A DNA stretch of 64,000 bases from Cocos nucifera (GCA_006176705.1 QRFJ01000049.1:496001-560000), one strand, 5' to 3'. Counted from the first letter of the stretch, positions 23,940-37,109 are shown. Notes: generated from the sequence alone by a model not told the origin. A program made the numbers and translations.

Positions 23940-24390
23940 TCGAAATCAAATTCACTAAGTTCAATGGCTCATTTTGCATGTCAACTAGAAGTGTCGAGTC
24001 ACTGAAGGACCGATCTTAATGGTTAATCCATCAAGACGATAATAAAATAAGCTTAAAAATATGGTCAGAGCCATTTGGCTATTGTGATCAAAGAATAGAT
24101 CATATTTTCGATTCTGGAATACCGAGTTTTTGCATTTTACAATAATTTGCTAGTATAATAGATGGGCCTGTGTGTTCCTACATCATCTCAAACTGGAATC
24201 GAGCTGACAGCATTAGGTGAAATGGATAAATATATGAATAAATTCTTACCTTCGACTAGTTTCGATAGTAGTGAGACTGAGCCAAGGTATGCCTTGAGCT
24301 TGTCAAAGATTGATTGACATTCCTCTGTCTACCTAAAATCTTTAACTTGTTTCAAGATTTTGAAGAATGGAAAACATTTCTCAACTAACC
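23940..24390 (-). pseudogene. Tat-1 gypsy RNase H/connection region
   Basis: No frame over 60 codons, but minus-strand text fits the stretch between RT and the second RNase H, compared with the intact-looking equivalent in Tat-2 (42300-42700). Placement rests on order and short motif matches only. Confidence 0.5.
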
Positions 24391-24399
24391 TGAATATAA

Positions 24400-25215
24400 A
24401 TCTACTAAGTGATGCTACTCATCTAGTAAGCCATTGCATCTCTTTCATGGAGATTGAGGGCTTCATTTCAAGTAGTACTTGGATCTTCTCAGAGTTGGCT
24501 TCTATTCCTCTCTGAGTTACAAGAAAACTAAGAAATTTACTAGTTGTAACTCTGAAAGTGCACTTGTTGGGGTTAAGCTTCATCTGGGATTTGTGGAGCT
24601 CCCCGAATGCCTCTTTTAGATCGGTAATATGCTGATCTTCTTCTATGCTCTTGATCAGCATGTCATCAATATATACCTCCATATTACGGTCAATTAATGC
24701 TTGAAGACTTTGTTGACCAAGCGCTGGTAAGTAGCACTTGCATTTTTCAAACTAAAAGACATCATTTTATAATAATATAAACATTTGTCAGTAACAAAAG
24801 CTGTATTTTTTTCATCTTCTGGAGCCATTCTGATTTGATTGTAGCTAGAGAATGTATCCATAAAACTTAATAGCTTATGCTCTAAGGTTGCATCAATCAG
24901 TTGATCAATTTTTGGTAAAGAGAAGCTATCCTTGGGGCAAGCTTTATTGAAGTCAATAAAATCAATACAAATCCTCCATTTTTTGCTTGCCTTTTTTACT
25001 ATCATGACATTAGCTATCCAATTTGGGTATTATGCTTCTCTAATAAATCTTGCCTTCAGAAGCTTGTCAACTTCCTCCTCTATTATCTTTTGCCTTTCTA
25101 GGGTGAAACTTCTTTTCTTTTGTTTCACAAGCTTGTATTTGGGGTCGATATTCAGCTTATGTATGATGATATCAACAAGTATTCCAGGCATATCCAAAGT
25201 TAACCAAGCAAACAC
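24400..25215 (-). pseudogene. Tat-1 reverse transcriptase
   Basis: Three minus-strand blocks: 25030-25215 (DMPGIL, VKQKKRSFTLERQKIIEEEVDKLL), 24694-25005 (WRICIDFIDFNKACPKDSFSLPKID, SFMDTFSSYNQIRM with the first catalytic Asp) and 24419-24682 (EVYIDDMLIKS, the YxDD motif as YIDD, then KLNPNKCTF). They are joined through a stop and small shifts near 24690 and 25010. Catalytic motifs survive even though the frame does not. Confidence 0.85.
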
Positions 25216-25639
25216 ATCAGTGTTTTGCCGAAGAAAGAAGATTAATTTTTTTCTTAAGGTCGGTACTCAACCGAGCTTCTATCTAGGCGATTTTCTTCGG
25301 ATCTTTTTCCAGGAGAACAGTGATAAGTGGTTCAGCAGATTCACCTCATCCTTTTCCATTCTCATTTTCGAACTCCTGATTGGGAATTTCTATTGGTGGG
25401 TTCCTGATGGGTTCCTTTATCTTTGAAGCTATCAGAAAGCATTGTCTAGCCATCATTTGATCTTCATGCATTTCTCCAGCACCAGTTTGGTCGAAAATTG
25501 GACCAGCAGGTGGTAAGTTAAGACTACTGCCTTAAGAGCGTTGAGCCCGGTCGGCCAAGGATGGCATTGAATGTGGAAGGTATCTTGATAACCAGAAATA
25601 TAAGTTATACGGTCGACTGATAAGGTTCCTTTCCAGTAG

Positions 25640-25960
25640 TGACTGGTGGCGTAATTTTTCCTTCAACCACCATCGAGTCACCTGAAAATTCAACCAATGG
25701 GCCACCAACTTATCTCAATTGACTCAATACATTTATTTTTGAGAGAGCATCATAGAATAATACATCTACTGAGCTTCCATTATCCACTAAAATTTTCTTT
25801 ATATCATAGTTTGTTATCATCATGGAAACAACGACAGCATCATTATAGGGTATTTCAACCCATTGGACATCCTTATCAGAAAAGGAAACAACATTCTCGG
25901 AGCATTATCTTTTTGGAGAGGGACTCCTGGATGCCTCCTAAGGTCCGCTGCCCTATGAGA
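25640..25960 (-). pseudogene. Tat-1 aspartic protease
   Basis: Minus-strand text NYDIKKILVDNGSSVD (about 25770-25815) carries the D(N/T)GS active site of retroviral-type proteases as found in plant gypsy gag-pol. Flanking frames are broken. Confidence 0.65.
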
Positions 25961-26015
25961 TCATGTTGATGACTCCTGCAGTCAGCCGGTTGTGCTTAGT
26001 AGCATCGTCAGGCTT

Positions 26016-27360
26016 CTAGCACGACTCTAAGGCTTGACTTGTCCGATCTCCGACATACTTGCTGAGATAACATCGGTGAATTAAAGTCTCAATCTTATCC
26101 TTGAGCTGACTGTTTTCTTCAGTATCGTGCCTATGATCCCTATGGAAGCGGTAGAATTTATTCTTATCTCTTTTAGCAGTAGGGGCCTTCATGGAATTAG
26201 GGCGATGGAGATATTCTTGATTCTCTATCTCCATCAAAATCTATATTCAACGAGTAGATAGAGAAGTGTAGCTATCAAATTTCCTAGATGGACTTTAGGA
26301 CCTCAGATTTTTTTGAGGTGGCTCATTGGCGCTCCCTTGTTTCCCATGTTTCTCCTCATGGGGGCACTTTTTTTCCTCTTTATTCTTCTTCTCCTTCTTG
26401 CTCGGCCTTTCTTCTTCGTTAGCATAGGCATACTTCCGGATTCGAGTTAACATTCCCTCGTAGTTTTTTGGAAAGTTCTTATTGAGAGAGGACCAGTCGT
26501 TAGCTCCTGAGCCCCCACTTCAAGGCTGACGTGGCAACGAACTCGTTGAAGTCTTTTACTTCCAGAATGGCGGCGTTGAAATGGACCATGTACTCACGAA
26601 GGGACTCTCCCTCCTACTGTACTATAGAAACTAGACTATTTGAGTGCTTTAAATGAAAAAGGTTGCTCCCAAAATAGACCATAAAGAGTCTACTTAGTTG
26701 GTCAAAAAATGAAATGGACCCTAGATGGAGTCCAAAAAATCATACCCTTACAGATTTCTTGAGGATGATAAGGAAGGTCATACAGAGAAAAGCGTCGAAT
26801 GCATCTTAGAGCCTCATCACATCTCTATATCCCTCAAAATGTTCTTGAGGGTCTGTGGAACCATTGAAAGGCTCCAGCACGAGCATTTTGAACCGGAAAG
26901 GGACTGATTCATTTAGAATTTCAGTAGAAAATACAGATGTGAGATGGAAATCCTTTTTACTTTAAGAGGGTTTCTCGAGCTGTACCTCTTTTAGCCTTTT
27001 TTCAAGATCTTGAAGCTTCTATTCCAGATCTACCTCCCACAATGATTTCTTACTGTAGGAGATCAATTCAGCTTTATGGGAGTGCTTTTCTTGATCAAGA
27101 AGATGCTCCTGATGAAATTCTTGAATTAAAAGATGGCTGGTTCGTGACACAGCTTCTTGATAAACAGATTCTTGTCATTGCTCCATTGTTTGCTAGACTT
27201 GTTGCACGGTGTTGATGAGGGCCTAGACCTATTGCACCAAAAGACTAAACCATTATGGGTCAATTGTTGCCAAAGGATGGGATTGGATCATCTCTGAAAG
27301 ACCCCCTAAGGAAAACGGAGTCGGGTTCTGTACCTTCTTCATCATTTTCATAAAATTTTG
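26016..27360 (-). pseudogene. Tat-1 gag
   Basis: Begins just inside the LTR (ATG near 27345) and ends with the domain at 26016-26237: KFYRFHRDHRHDTEENSQLKDKIE, the plant-gypsy version of a zinc knuckle (normally YC.FHRDHGHDTE.C), whose cysteines are lost here. Between them text typical of the retrotransposon gag family can be recognised only in short pieces because of many shifts. Confidence 0.65.
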
Positions 27361-27389
27361 GATAAAGTATCATTTTTCTAGCACCAATC

Positions 27390-28189
27390 TGTTGTAGCAA
27401 GGCTTTAGACCGTTGAGAGGAACTCGTGCTGGAAAGCTGATTTGGAGTTGGGTCAACGTGGATTATGGACCAACCTACAAGAAAAGTCCCAAAAACCAGT
27501 GGGATACCCTCTAGTTTAGAACCATCCGATGCTTAAGTCGGCTGAGGCCTTATAAACAGATAGTGAAAATGAAAGATTAAAAGGCAGTGGAAGAGGATTT
27601 GAGCAATAAGGATGGTGCAATCTTCCTTCTATGCGAAAGTTAAGAACAGATTCCAGCAGAGTGTGGGCTCTGTGAATCTTGTGCTTATCTTCGAAAGAGT
27701 ATCATGTCTCTCTATTTATAGAGGAGCTTGCTTAGGCCTTAAGAAAAGTTTGTTAGACCGTTATTCTATTATAACATAATAACCAATTAGAGTGCGACTA
27801 TTGGCCATTTGCCTTAATGGCAATTAACTATAACATGAAGAAAAGCCTTCTATTATAACAGAATAACCAACTAGAGTGCAACTATTGGCCATTTGCCTTG
27901 ATGGCAATTAACTATAACATGAAGAAAAGCCTTGATTCGATTGAGGGATCGACGCCCAATCAATTCTTTGATCATGCCGAGGTCGGTATTTTGCCAATCT
28001 CGCTAGTCCGAAGAGGTCGATGTTTCATCGATCTCGGTATGACAAAGCTTGGACGGCATTTCACTTACAATGGATGATATCAATGTTTGACCGATCTCAA
28101 GATAATGAGACTGATGATAGGGATAAATTGATCTCATGCCCACTCAGGTGAATTATTATTTCTTAGATCGACGTAAACCCAATCTTCCA
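27390..28189 (-). repeat. Tat-1 5' LTR (800 bp)
   Basis: On the minus strand it begins TGGAAGATTGGG at 28189 and ends CTACAACA at 27390, directly followed by GATTGGTGCTAGAAAAA, the usual Tat leader with the primer site. A TATA box, CTATAAATAG, lies on the minus strand at about 27712-27722, and a TC-rich leader follows. Confidence 0.7.
27764..27931. repeat. Tandem duplication inside Tat-1 LTR (about 85-bp unit x2)
   Basis: 'ctattataacata..aaccaa..agagtgc' to 'catgaagaaaagcc' occurs twice, end to end, with few differences. It lies upstream of the TATA box in element orientation, so it doubles part of the U3 promoter. Confidence 0.8.
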
Positions 28190-28640
28190 TAAAAAAAAAT
28201 TGTCGCTAGCTTTTAAAATGATAAAATACTAATTTAATTCTATAAGATTAGTACATCATTAAGAACGATGATAATCATCAGTATATTACCGATCTAATTC
28301 ACCTCCACAGATTAAACTAAATTTTAGATTAATATTTTACTGACCTAAGACTGATATTTATCATTTTTAACAATCTTCTAAAATAACGACCTCCCTAATG
28401 ATACCACAAGACTAATGATGATGGTCTACACCAATAATTATGAAAAATATATATAAATTTTAACAACTTACCCAATAATGCAAAAAAAAAAAGAATAATA
28501 GATTTCAAAATAACTTTCCCAAACATACAAATTATTTTTGTATCTAAATATTATTTAAAAAATATTTATCTAAAAAAATATAAATTTTTAAATAAATTTT
28601 TTAAACCATTTTAGAGGAACAACGGAGAGAGTGATATTTT
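28190..28640. other. AT-rich spacer, no gene seen
   Basis: Between the Tat-1 LTR and the 3' end of the VPS55-like gene. Contains short runs of A and a small inverted pair (AACCGG...CCGGTT lies just beyond at 28743-28760). Nothing assigned. Confidence 0.4.
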
Positions 28641-28917
28641 TCTTTTCTTTTCTTTTTTTTGTGTGAGGGGACCAAAGTGGTAATATTGCCGGCCAAAATT
28701 GTCACATGGTATATCAGAATCTAATACTGATGTTACGAGCTCAAACCGGCTACACCGGTTCTTCAAAAATCGGTTCATTTGTCCCAGCGAAATACATCAA
28801 AGTGTGCGACGCCATTACCTTTTTCCACTGAGAGAGAATATATGAAATAACTGTACACAAGCAATACATGGGTTACATGTCTCTTCGTTTCTTTGGTTGA
28901 TCCTCTCGGGCAGCTTC

Positions 28918-31900
28918 CTACCAATCTTCATCGAGGCTAACTCGGTGGAAACAAAGAACCGTACAGATGAGAATGAAAAAGGAGACGAACTCTATGAACA
29001 TAGCTCCCGTCTCAATCATGTTGGCATGCCTCAGGATTGCTGGAATAGCAATACTTCCAACAGCAGATGCACCCGTCAAGAATTTTGCCGCATTAATCCA
29101 ACTGAAAAGGAGAAATTCTACCAAATTACAACGAAATGGATTGATGCAATAAAAACCAAAAGAGTAGAGAATTTGCAACTTTGCCTGTCAGCCTATGCAG
29201 GAATCAGATGGCAAAAGCAAATGACACAGGTGCTTAAAGGTATATGCACATTTGTAGTCTGATGACAATGTGAAAACTTATCATACACATGATGTAGCAC
29301 CCATCCTTTTAGGTGATACCATAAGCCTTTAAACATCAAACAACATCAAGGATCATGCCATCCATGTCTGCATAATTCTTTTCTTTTCTTTTATTTATTT
29401 TTCACTTCTTCTTAGCAATTTTGCATATGAATACACCATGATCAGGGTCCTAAAAAGACTTAAATTTCAGTATGGTTGATGTTGGACAGCTAACAAGTCT
29501 AAATAAAGAAGGGAGCAGGTTATCCGCAAACAAGGTAGCATGGTTAGACGCTTGGAACCACTTGCAAATGCTGCGAGTGAGGCATGTGTTGGCTTCATGT
29601 TGACAACTCCCCTACAACTTAGAAAGTCAATCAATTGTTGATAGCCTCTAATTTAGGGTCCATGTGTAACCCAAAAATGACTTCGATGCACAAGGACTAG
29701 CATCATGGTCGTACCACCTGGGCAGCATTGGTTATCATTGTTACTCCAAATGTCAACCACAAGACAGTTTAAAATCAGCATTTTGCACCAGGGCTCCTTT
29801 TAAACAAAAAATGTAGAAGGACGACATTCATGACATTGCACAAATGGGCTTAAAGCTGGCAGGGCACATCACAAAACCATACAAGACATGTATTACAATT
29901 TCCAATTCCCAACAGATGCTGATGTAAGAAATACATGTGCAAAGAAAAACAGAAGACAGGAAGGCACAAGTGAATCAGCTATGGGCCCATCCAACAGTGA
30001 CTGAATCTAAATATCTATTTTTGGTGAAGAGCGTTTGAACAGCATCTCAGCTATTCTAGTTTCTTCATTATTTCATCGACTCAGAATGAGTCAACAAGCG
30101 TGTTCTTTTAATGTTCATCAGAAAAATTCATGTTGGATTATGTGTTGGGTTAGATAAGTTTCATGATGGTGACTATTTATTTTGTATATTACATAACAAA
30201 TAAGATGGTAGCTATCAATGCGGACTTTACATATTCCCTCCTCCATCCACGTTTTTTTCCTTCTGAACAATTTTAGACTCATCAGCCTAATTTCTGAAGT
30301 CCTATTTTGCAATTTAGTGGCACCCAGTAAGTATACCACATGTAAAGGCAAAAACCAACGAGCATAAGATCCTCTTTTGATCAGAGAGAAGATGGCTGCT
30401 CTCCTAGGAATGTGATTTGACAACTCTGTACACACCACTGGGACTGTTCACTAATGCAAGTTCAAAGTTTTTGCCAAATAAAAAGGAAATTTTAGGATGC
30501 CCAATGGTACATGATAAAGATTAAGAATATGACAAGCCAACTGAATTTTTAGCACATCAAGGACAAATAAACCAAGAATATCAGATTGTTCTTGCATCTT
30601 CAAAAAGTAATTACTAGCTAGAAAGGAAAGTCGTATGAGCATGTTACAAATACTAGAGGTGTATCAAACTGTCATTTTCAAACCAAAAGAAGTTGCTGCT
30701 TTTCTTTGCATCATACCTATGGCTTGATTCCATGCAAACAGAAATATTTAAGTGACATTCAGGAATCTTAAAATGGCAACCAAAAGTAAAGCATAAATAG
30801 ATGTAAACTCACCCCCCACCCTCCCTGCTGATCAAGAAACTTGTGGAACCACCTCCAAAGAACAAACAGGGCATAGGCACCAGCACATACATGAGAGCTG
30901 TGGTAGCAATGACAAATATGTCAGTGATAACAGAACCAAAGCCTAATTGACTGGGTATGCATGTCACTATTCACCTGATAACATAGGCCACCAATTGTTG
31001 TATAAAGCACATGCCTGCCAAGATGAAAACATTCCGGGAATTAGGTATCTTTACATGCACATAAGAGTGTATGTATGCGTGTGCATGTGTTTTAGCTAAA
31101 ACTTGTGCAATGCACAGTATACAATAAAATAACAATGCCTGACTCAATAAGATAGAATTTGGAATAATCATTAAGAAAGTGAAAGCAAAACAACATAAAG
31201 AGAGTTGTTTTGAATACATTAACTCAGTTTATACAAAGAACTAAAGAATCTTAACAATTAATAAACATCAAGTCCCCTAAAAACTGATGTGATCAATGCA
31301 TGAGACAATGTTCCAGCCAGTGAATACTCAGTATTATAACAGGCCAAAAAAATATCATTTAAACTGAACTTGATACAAGCAATCATTTGCTAGAGAAGTT
31401 TGTTAGTTACACTGTCATAAAGCAAAAACATACCCAATATCAAAGTAATAAATCTCACATGATATCCATGAAAATAAATTTTGCTTTAGATTAATGGAAA
31501 AGTGAATCAAGGTTGAAGACCATGAACCCCAATTATGCATCTGTGCATGAGAGCCAGGTATAACACTAAAAGATAACATTGTGTCATGTTCGACCAAAGA
31601 TGGACATACATCGAACTATTTCATATCTCTGATTTACTTACCAAGCAACACAGGAGCTTCATTGAACCGAGCATGAATATTAGCAGATCAATCATGGATA
31701 CAATTAAAACATATAAAAGCACACCTGTTGTGTCAGAATATTTTAAAACTTTGATGCATGATTTGAAAATCCAAGATATGTTACAAGTTATTCTCTTCAT
31801 CATATACTAATGGTGGAATACCTTGGATTGTTGAAGCATTTCCATAAGAACCATCCTTCTCTTGTCACAACATTTGTTGAGATGCATAATCTAGTGTTTT

Positions 31901-33150
31901 CAACCATGCCTATATTACCCAACTTAATTGAAGCCCCACTGTTACTGTGGCAAGGTTGATGCTTCATCTCTCAAAAATATGAGGTCTCCACCCACCCAAT
32001 TTAGTAGCTTCTCAAACTTTAAAGTTTAACCCTCAAGGGACATTGACAAGTTGTGCTCTTTTTTTCTTTTAAGGAATTCTTGTCTCAGATTTGGAAGTTG
32101 CATTGTGATTTTCTCAAAATTAAAGCAACATTAAGTCCTTTAGTGCACATCTATTTTTTGATGTAACTCATGGAGCTTATTTAATTCATATCCTTGTTCC
32201 CATTATCTTATCTTATTATTGTTCAAATGATAGCAATATACCATACTGCTACAATCTAAAATTATTTAGTAAACTCTAATAATCTGATCTTTTGATTCTT
32301 GATGTCGTTTTATAGTATGTTATTTAAGCATGACAAAACAGCCCAAATGATTAAAGAAACCAAAAAGAAAAAAGAAAGAAATTCAATGCCTAAAAATATT
32401 CAACTTTATGCAATCTAAGTTCAGAATAAATAAAGGGAAAAAAAAAAAAGAAATTCAATGCCTAAAAAATTCAACTTTATGCAATCTAAGTTCAGAATAA
32501 ATAAAGGCAAATACTTACAAACCAACAATATTACAAAGTGTGAAGGAGGTATAAGTAGATAACCAAAAGAATGCAAGTAAAAATATGGAAGAATAAACTA
32601 AACTCATATATGATTTTTTTATCATTCTAACCTGATATGTGAAAACACTAAGAAAGATCACAAATTCAACAGAGAATCTTATGCCACCTAAAAATGGTAT
32701 CACTAAGTACCTCTTTTATTTTCTGAAGAAAATCTTAATAGTACAAGCACATAATATGTCAAAAGCAAACAAAAGTTTGCCAGAGTATGTCTTTATAAGG
32801 TTCTTTAGAATGAAAAAGAAAAATGTTTGATTAGCTATAGAAGAGTAAAATGCAACAAACTTTTCATATATCACCTTTAAACCAATCAAACAACTATAGG
32901 CTGGACTTTGTAAATGTGACCAGAGCTGAACAGTAAAAATATGGTATTCAAGTCTGCATATTCGCTACTAGTGTAACGGAAGTTGAATAGCATTACCACA
33001 ATGATAACTTTGAGCCCTCTCGAGTTCCGTAGCATGTAATGTATAAATGCAACTCTTCAAACCTAATAAAAGTTGAGAATAGATGCAATGCAGCAAATAA
33101 AGTAACATTTTTTGCCACAACTACTCCCACAGTATCCCAAGGGGAAAAGA

Positions 33151-33244
<94 letters not shown>

Positions 33245-34566
33245 GAATGCGTTTTCTTGATTACCTGTGTGGTGCTCAATGCTTCAACATGGTATCATTA
33301 AGAAAGCAGCATACAGGTTCCAAATTCTTATATAAAAATAGCACACCACCAACATTTTGTCAGGAATAACAAGTTTGTGGTTCAGCGACTCCACCAATCA
33401 AATAGACTACAAGCCTTATTCCTAAGAGCAGGTCTCTACATAGAGCCTTCCTCTAGCATCAATTTACAATATGCAAACATCCATATATATTATTATTCAA
33501 CTAAATAACTTGAGCCAGTATGAGACAACAAGAGGTAACGACATAATATGTACATTTGACAAAGAATGCCAGACATTTCAATGTATTCACATGAAATAAC
33601 CTGTAACAACACAATATATACTTATGACAACCAAGACAAACATTTCATGCCTCCTAGGCTGCAATGGGAAATTAGCCCTTTGAAACTAGTAAAAAAAACT
33701 TCTTTGACATGTTGCAACACCTCCATATTAAGGCTGTTCGGATAGGCTTAAACAAAAATGAAATGTTTAGGGCACCACAACACCGAACTTAGCCAACAAA
33801 TCAACTTATCTGTACAGCACCAATTACTTCTCGATATTTAATGCTACATAAAAGTAAGTCCTTGTCTTATGTAGAGACTCCAATACTCACATATGGTTGT
33901 CAATGTTCAAGGAAACCCAAACTAACATGGGGCATAGCATCAACCTCCAGTGTGAATATCTAAATTTAGGAAATGCAAACTTTAAATTATCCTTGCTGTG
34001 AAGTTCACTGCTAAAAAATGAGGGAAAAAACTATGTTGAGATGGGGGAGGAGAGGGGACACAGATCTATTGGATTTCAATTTTTGCAGTTTGATTCTTGA
34101 TATCAATAATTTTGATTGTAGATGGTACAGCTTGACAGTTTAGGGACATATGCAGGGAGGCAAACTTCCAGATTTGGTGAGCTCCATCAAACAGGATATC
34201 TGATCTAAAACCTATTTTCATAAAAAGGGTAAAAAACTAATGATGCAATATTAGATCTTCCAAGAGAGTGAAAATAATAGAATACTGATGCAGTGGAACG
34301 AAATAGATCATCAAGTGATAAAAGGATAAAATGTCTAAAAGGAGAAACACAAATGATATCACAAAATTGGCAGCGCACTTGCCCTTTGCGCAGCATCACA
34401 TTTGTTTAAACATGCAATTGCTCATGAGGAACTTAATCTGGATCATTAAACTACAACCTTTAGCAGGACCACCACATGCAAAACATTAAATCAAATCAGA
34501 TAAGGAAGTGATACCAGGATTTGAAGCAGAATGCTAGCAGAAAACATAAAAGCAAGTCCAGCAAGC
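28918..34566 (-). CDS. VPS55: VPS55/LEPROT-family endosomal membrane protein (last four coding exons)
   Basis: Four minus-strand exons with GT-AG sites join in one frame: 34515-34566, 30975-31014, 30813-30897 and 28918-29101 (stop TAG at 28918-28920). The joined text gives about 120 residues: LAGLAFMFSASILLQIL, ACALYNNWWPMLS, ALMYVLVPMPCLFFGGGST, WINAAKFLTGASAVGSIAIP, and a C-terminus ending SLDEDW. Four hydrophobic segments fit the four-helix topology of Vps55/LEPROT, whose members act with Vps68 in traffic from late endosome to vacuole. Family members are about 130-140 residues, so only 10-20 N-terminal residues are missing. Introns are 3.5 kb, 76 bp and 1.7 kb. The first coding exon must end in phase 2 and I could not place it; see the upstream entry. 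No stops occur in the four exons, so the gene looks functional. Confidence 0.87.
32378..32508. repeat. Tandem duplication (72-bp offset) in the large VPS55 intron
   Basis: 'gaaattcaatgcctaaaaa' to 'cagaataaataaagg' appears at 32378 and again at 32450, separated by an A-run. The copies are nearly identical, so the duplication is recent. Confidence 0.85.
33154..33242. repeat. (AT)n microsatellite, about 44 units
   Basis: Uninterrupted AT dinucleotide tract of 89 bp in the 3.5-kb intron of the VPS55-like gene. Frames that read isoleucine-tyrosine repeats across it are artefacts of the repeat. Confidence 0.98.
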
Positions 34567-35763
34567 CTGCATATCAACAAGAATTTAGCAACAAAATTCC
34601 ATTTAGCTGCAATAAAAGCAAATGACAGCTATAGAATCTTGGACTTACACTGTAGTTGGCAATCACCAAATCATCATTCCCCAAGTCCACATCCAACAGA
34701 ACGATGAAATATAAAAACAGAAAGGTAAACTAGTTAAGATGACAAGAACATAATCTATATAAGCTGTTGAAATAAACGAACCAATTCTGATATGTGCATG
34801 TGAAAAGGATATGTACACACACATATAACTTTTTCCTCATTGAAACATGAAGTTTACTTTCCTAAGTGTGCCATAAAAGTGAACCTTATTGAACAAACCA
34901 TAACCACCATAGCAAAGTTTGAGATTCAATTCCAAATCTTAGTGAACTTGCAATCAATTATTGCAAATAAAAGTGAGAATGTTCTGAAACAACTAAGGAG
35001 TTGATCATTGTGCCCGTTGCTTGAAGTAAAAAGCCCATGAATTCACTCGTAAACAACACATTAGTTTGAGCCCACAATGGTAGACTCAAAAGAGTCAAAA
35101 ACATTGCAAAAGTTGAAAAATGTGAAAATGACAATGAGGGATAATGAATACAAGTGACAAATATCAAATTTCCTCGCAGTCCTCAATCATGTACAAAAGC
35201 TAAACATTAGTTCATATACAATTCAACCCTTATGCTCCTAAATCATTACACCCACTATGAAAGAGTTTTCAAAATCGAAACGGATTGCAAGCCACAAAGA
35301 CCAAACATCTCACCAGGAAAAAGAAATTTAAAAAAAATGATATTTTGATGAGGAATTAAATCAAGAACACTGGATCAGATAACTCACAACCAATACAAAC
35401 CCCAAGAGAACTTACAATGCCCATATTCACATAGTGACCGCGCATCAAACCCTAGAATCAGGCATTCTTGAATAACTTAGCCACAATTCTTTCAACAAGG
35501 GGACAAAAGAATAACACTCCAATAATTCACATCCTCCTCCTTATAATACGCTTAATTATCTCTGCTATTTCGAGCATCTGACAACAAAAAAATCTAGGAA
35601 AAAAATCTAGAGATCCTAAGCTCACATCGACTCATAAACCCTAGAAACAAGACCGATAGATTCTGGTATAGACGAGGCGAAACACGATTTGGGATTCGCT
35701 TTCTTCATTTAATTTTGATGAATATTGAATTTTTAAGAGAAAAACTGGAAGCAGTTGTTTACC

Positions 35764-35893
35764 TTCGACGGTCATCGCCATTTCCTTGCTGCAACTCGGA
35801 AGCAAACCGAAGGAAGGAAAGGGGCAATGCCCTCCTATTTCTATTTTTTTCTTAAAAAAAAGTAATGATGACTGTTCCGCCGGAGCATATTTA
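35764..35893 (-). promoter_or_regulatory. Likely promoter and first exon of the VPS55-like gene
   Basis: Minus strand: TATA-like TTAAATATG at about 35886-35893, then a TC-rich leader, then AAGGAAATGGCGATGACC with a GTCGAAG|GTAAAC donor at about 35763. The ATG gives MAMTVE and a phase-1 end, but the next certain exon needs phase 2. Other candidates are ATGAGTCGAT|GTGAGC (near 35622) and MRGHYVNMGI|GTAAGT (near 35415), which also do not fit. Either a small exon is missed or a base is wrong. Confidence 0.45.
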
Positions 35894-35974
35894 AGCAAGC
35901 GTGTTCCCACAAGAGGAGAGGTAAGGGTACACCGGATGAACGGCCACGAGCCTTCCTACGATATTTAGCTATCA

Positions 35975-36490
35975 ATGTATCCAGCATATACCGTTCTACA
36001 ATTCGGATTTAGTTGCAGAAGAAATCTGATAGCGAATAAGCAAAAGTTCATGGACAATTAAATGTGGGTCCAACGCTTTGGGATGATCATTGTGAAATAG
36101 TCAATATAATGGTATAGTAATTAACGATTATAAGGAGCATCACCTAAGATCTTGGAGAATATGTAATTATAATATTTTTTTAATAATTTACAATGGAAAT
36201 TTTCTTTTTTTTTATTATTACTTTAATTGTTGAAAACCCATCTACAAATAATCACATTGAAGTATTTGAGGTATTATTTTCAACAATATTTCCTGCATGC
36301 ATTCCACTGAAAGCATGCTTCATGGGTAGCAGGATGTGAAAACCACATAACATATCGGGAAGAGGTATGGAAAGGTGGATAGCTATGTTACATGACACTG
36401 ATTGGGTCATTTTTTTTTTACCCATTCTTTTGCATAATTGAAGCAGATAAAAGATAATGATCTTTTTCTATAATGTGTCACTTACCCTCA
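35975..36490. other. Intergenic, no gene seen
   Basis: AT-rich sequence between the VPS55 promoter and the end of the bZIP-like remnant. No repeat or ORF I can support. Confidence 0.4.
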
Positions 36491-37109
36491 GATTCACTTC
36501 CCATGCAGCACTCTTGAAAAGCTACAAAATAGATGTCAAAATTCTATTCTTTCCCTCCTTGCCTTGATGGCTTGTTTTGCCAAAGTAGATTCCTCATGTG
36601 TTCTGGCCTGCACAGAACATGATGGATGGTGAAAACAAGAACTCCAACCATCAACATGATTCCTATGGATTGAGGTGAGGGAGTGGCATTAGCTAGATGC
36701 TCATTTAGGAAGGCCAAAGTTGGTATCAGGAGCTAAGATACATCAACACCCTTTTCAGATCGCTTAGCAGCACAATCCAACCAACAATAATTTCTCATGA
36801 GGGTAACAAGAAGCTCCTTGTGATTTTTCTAGGGAAGTTCCATGATCATGACTAGCTGCCGGCTCACCTTTAACATCTGCTGGAGAAACTAAAAGTCCTA
36901 CCACGAGAAGTCATGTGGACTAGTTTAATTATCCGGACAAAGACTTAACATCTGATGCTCTGTTTGGATTGTTCCTAGCAACCCTTGGCCGCTTGTAGCG
37001 GTGTTTTCCTCTTTCTCGGTAGCAATTAATTGTGGCAAAGAAACATTTATTTCCTTGCTGCTGTGCAACATTACTTTCTCTTCCTAGTCCACTGCTCCGT
37101 AGGATTGTC

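Larger units (their letters stand above)
1..28189 (-). mobile_element. Tat-lineage Ty3/gypsy LTR retrotransposon (Tat-1), degenerate, 3' LTR off window
   Basis: Read on the minus strand from 28189 leftward the order is LTR, PBS-like site, gag, protease, RT, RNase H, a second RNase H, integrase, tandem repeats, then an ORF on the opposite strand. The second (archaeal-type) RNase H and the antisense extra ORF are known marks of plant Tat elements. Coding parts carry many stops. Three later insertions split it: CACTA at 703-6979, a solo LTR at 8734-11228 and a Copia element at 12582-22940. Removing these by their target duplications rejoins the reading frames of the antisense ORF and of the integrase. 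Its left LTR lies outside the window, so its own target duplication cannot be checked. Confidence 0.85.

Noticed and set aside
28897..29262. Plus-strand frame of 121 codons
   Set aside because: Antisense shadow of the last VPS55 exon.
33039..33369. Frames reading isoleucine-tyrosine repeats
   Set aside because: Translation of the AT microsatellite inside an intron.
34640..34720. Minus-strand segment ending in GTAAGT (text LDVDLGNDDLVIANYS) as a VPS55 exon
   Set aside because: Good donor, but phase 0 where phase 2 is required, no acceptor before it, and no similarity to the family N-terminus.
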